Assembly: GCA_013203085.1 (NCBI GenBank)
Contig: JABMQX010000754.1
Location: forward strand, 1 to 7,262
Reading direction: 5' to 3'
Source of the DNA: a bacterium
GTDB taxonomy: Bacteria; Auribacterota; JABMQX01
Length of the DNA: 7,262 nt
Shown here: piece by piece, positions 7,001 through 7,262 of the stretch
Numbering within the stretch: the stretch's first letter is position 1
Layout: each line of letters starts with the position of its first letter
The notes under the pieces: generated by a model
Database searches by the model: none
The model's input: only the letters and a program-made list of their open reading frames with translations
What the model was told of the DNA's origin: nothing
Made by a program: the position numbers and the translations under genes

Positions 7001-7262
7001 TGCGAACAGCATCCGACGATAGATCCAAAACCTCAGCCGCTTCCCCATAAGACAGTCCCTGCAAGTATCGCAGCACTACGGGAATACGCAGTGAGTGCTT
7101 CAGCGATGCTAAAGCGACGTCGAGTTGCTTTCGTGCCTCGGCCCTCATGGCGGCCTGACGAGGGGTTTCCGGGCAGGTCCAGCCCTCCGCCGCCTGCTCC
7201 CGTTTCTTCATTCTCCTCTTGGTCCTCTGCATATTAAGGGACAAATACACTGTGGTTGCATA
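4098..7262 (-). CDS. Membrane-anchored ECF-type sigma factor fused to nine carboxypeptidase-regulatory-like domains (5' end outside window)
   Basis: The frame stays open to the right edge, so the GTG at 7250 is unlikely to be the start; sigma region 2 should lie beyond the window. Residues are numbered from that GTG. A basic segment (8-18) resembles the end of region 2.4. Region 4 spans about 40-97 with helix-turn-helix GLSYGEAAEVLDLSSDAVRM. An Ala/Ser-rich linker follows, then one transmembrane helix (about 165-183, AIGVGAAILLGGALIYFV) with lysines on its N-terminal side, predicting sigma in the cytoplasm and the rest outside. After a Pro/Glu-rich linker (185-235) come nine beta-sandwich units of 80-100 residues at about 236, 316, 415, 504, 599, 685, 772, 872 and 959. 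Most show G-x-V-x-D...G-K-P-L/I-x-G-A, a D-x-x-G-x-Y/F turn and L-x-x-G-x-Y. It probably directs RNA polymerase in response to an outside signal. No protease site or anti-sigma domain was recognised. The gene ends with TGA at 4100-4098. Confidence 0.88.
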   Translation of the reverse strand, partial: YATTVYLSLNMQRTKRRMKKREQAAEGWTCPETPRQAAMRAEARKQLDVALASLKHSLRIPVVLRYLQGLSYGEAAEVLDLSSDAVRMRVKQGLRVLRKRLTARGLVIPIVAVEAGLRSLPAKAASASFLTSASSIIKAASTAGIAAKVAATTTSVINGGLIVTAKTKIAIGVGAAILLGGALIYFVPKGTDRSRTTAPRAERPTLRPKDDSVAESERKEDLPPGPAPEISEQPDEVKDFDIAGKVVDKAGKPLEGAQVGANLFAPPRIVRTYTTEGGKFGFRCPDEKEYILFVSKEDYVPVQKRFSRPKKDIVVTMLLGGAIEGKVVDAVTNEPLDLFRIKRSRYDASFEHLRDNTIYLPQQGKAFWNPEGKFRVSGLETGTYTLFSMAEGYAQSSAEGIKVELEKTTTGVVIQQQPAGGIYGRVVDAIGRPIEGAKIVQKTRMAVFEMYADALTTSDAKGEFEIGGLPSGTFTLEARHGDYGPAERTVDVIKGEITQGVEFQLLEGASISGTVVAEADLQPIAGVTVRLRVGPRDPDAFTPFFGGTVNETDPKGHFQFTKLKSGTYFLTVSAPDFPDETMDDVMLEENEAVEDLIIKLSQGGSLVGTVRDHTGKPVADAHVGAASALMQKGAKGDEEGNYAITGLKQGKYLVNASHARTAARGIDSENYYVQIEEGKETRLDIVVGGSLKVYGKVTSGGEPQPGLEILFLSSTKTVAGTNRYLQREVHTDADGYYEIGNLKPGGYTLIVVSVPLLTEILLANADVEKNFELPEGSVTGRVVDAETGKPIEGAKVALQPRRVTSLWEARSLKSAGFRFRPPSDKTDSEGRYSLSAVEDGVYFVVASKEGYAPQGTTAEVENSQGPSDLDFFLSTGTTLQGSVTGSDPSRPVQEIFLSARASNGAIVYAKNINLTPEGGYETAALTPGEYTISVEAKGYAPATKKVSVVAGGDNRADFVLPAGGTLIVRAIDDRGYPVPGAQTKVLDEEGNYWLPAFRPDAEDTEEEGVTITPNLSTGEYRVTVSALGYEDESLNVTIREGDTAERTVRLRKSR

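Noticed and set aside
7250..7250. GTG as the true start of the sigma-fusion gene
   Set aside because: The same frame is open upstream to the window edge, and the protein would otherwise lack sigma region 2; the residues around it resemble the end of region 2.4.

Overview
The window reads like accessory-rich chromosomal DNA from a bacterium of the Planctomycetes/Verrucomicrobia/Lentisphaerae type or a neighbouring uncultured lineage. Two things suggest this: an ECF-type sigma region 4 joined to a transmembrane helix and a very long chain of carboxypeptidase-regulatory-like domains, an architecture typical of planctomycete-like genomes, and a secreted GH95-type glycoside hydrolase, an enzyme class abundant in those groups. 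The assignment is inferred from protein architecture, not from a marker gene.

Layout. (1) Positions 1 to about 905 are the 3' part of an IS110/IS1111-family insertion sequence: the C-terminal half of the transposase, then about 315 bases of non-coding right end that can fold into a two-tier stem-loop (692-750) and finishes near a TTGACA hexamer (895-900). In IS1111-type elements this 3' non-coding stretch is where the guide (bridge/seek) RNA lies. The transposase has Thr where the family has its nucleophilic Ser. (2) Positions 906-1078 form the leader of the next gene, with a nested inverted repeat and a good Shine-Dalgarno sequence. (3) Positions 1079-3787 encode a secreted GH95-like enzyme (alpha-L-fucosidase clan) on the + strand. 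Its last 78 codons look like 3' non-coding DNA read through because a stop codon is out of frame by one base in a T5 run. (4) Positions 3788-4097 are a convergent intergenic region with a long inverted repeat, a 12-bp palindrome and a stem-loop just after the opposing stop codon. (5) Positions 4098-7262 on the - strand encode the membrane-anchored sigma-factor fusion. It runs off the right edge, so sigma region 2 lies outside the window.

How the genes may work together. The sigma fusion has the topology of a one-polypeptide transmembrane regulator: DNA/RNAP-binding domain inside, one helix through the membrane, nine beta-sandwich repeats outside. The adjacent secreted enzyme would act on a fucose-type glycan in the same compartment. 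A sensor/enzyme link is possible, but the genes converge and do not form an operon, so it remains an inference. The insertion sequence ends about 170 bases upstream of the enzyme gene and may have displaced its original promoter region.

No CRISPR array, tRNA, rRNA or recognisable defence system was seen.
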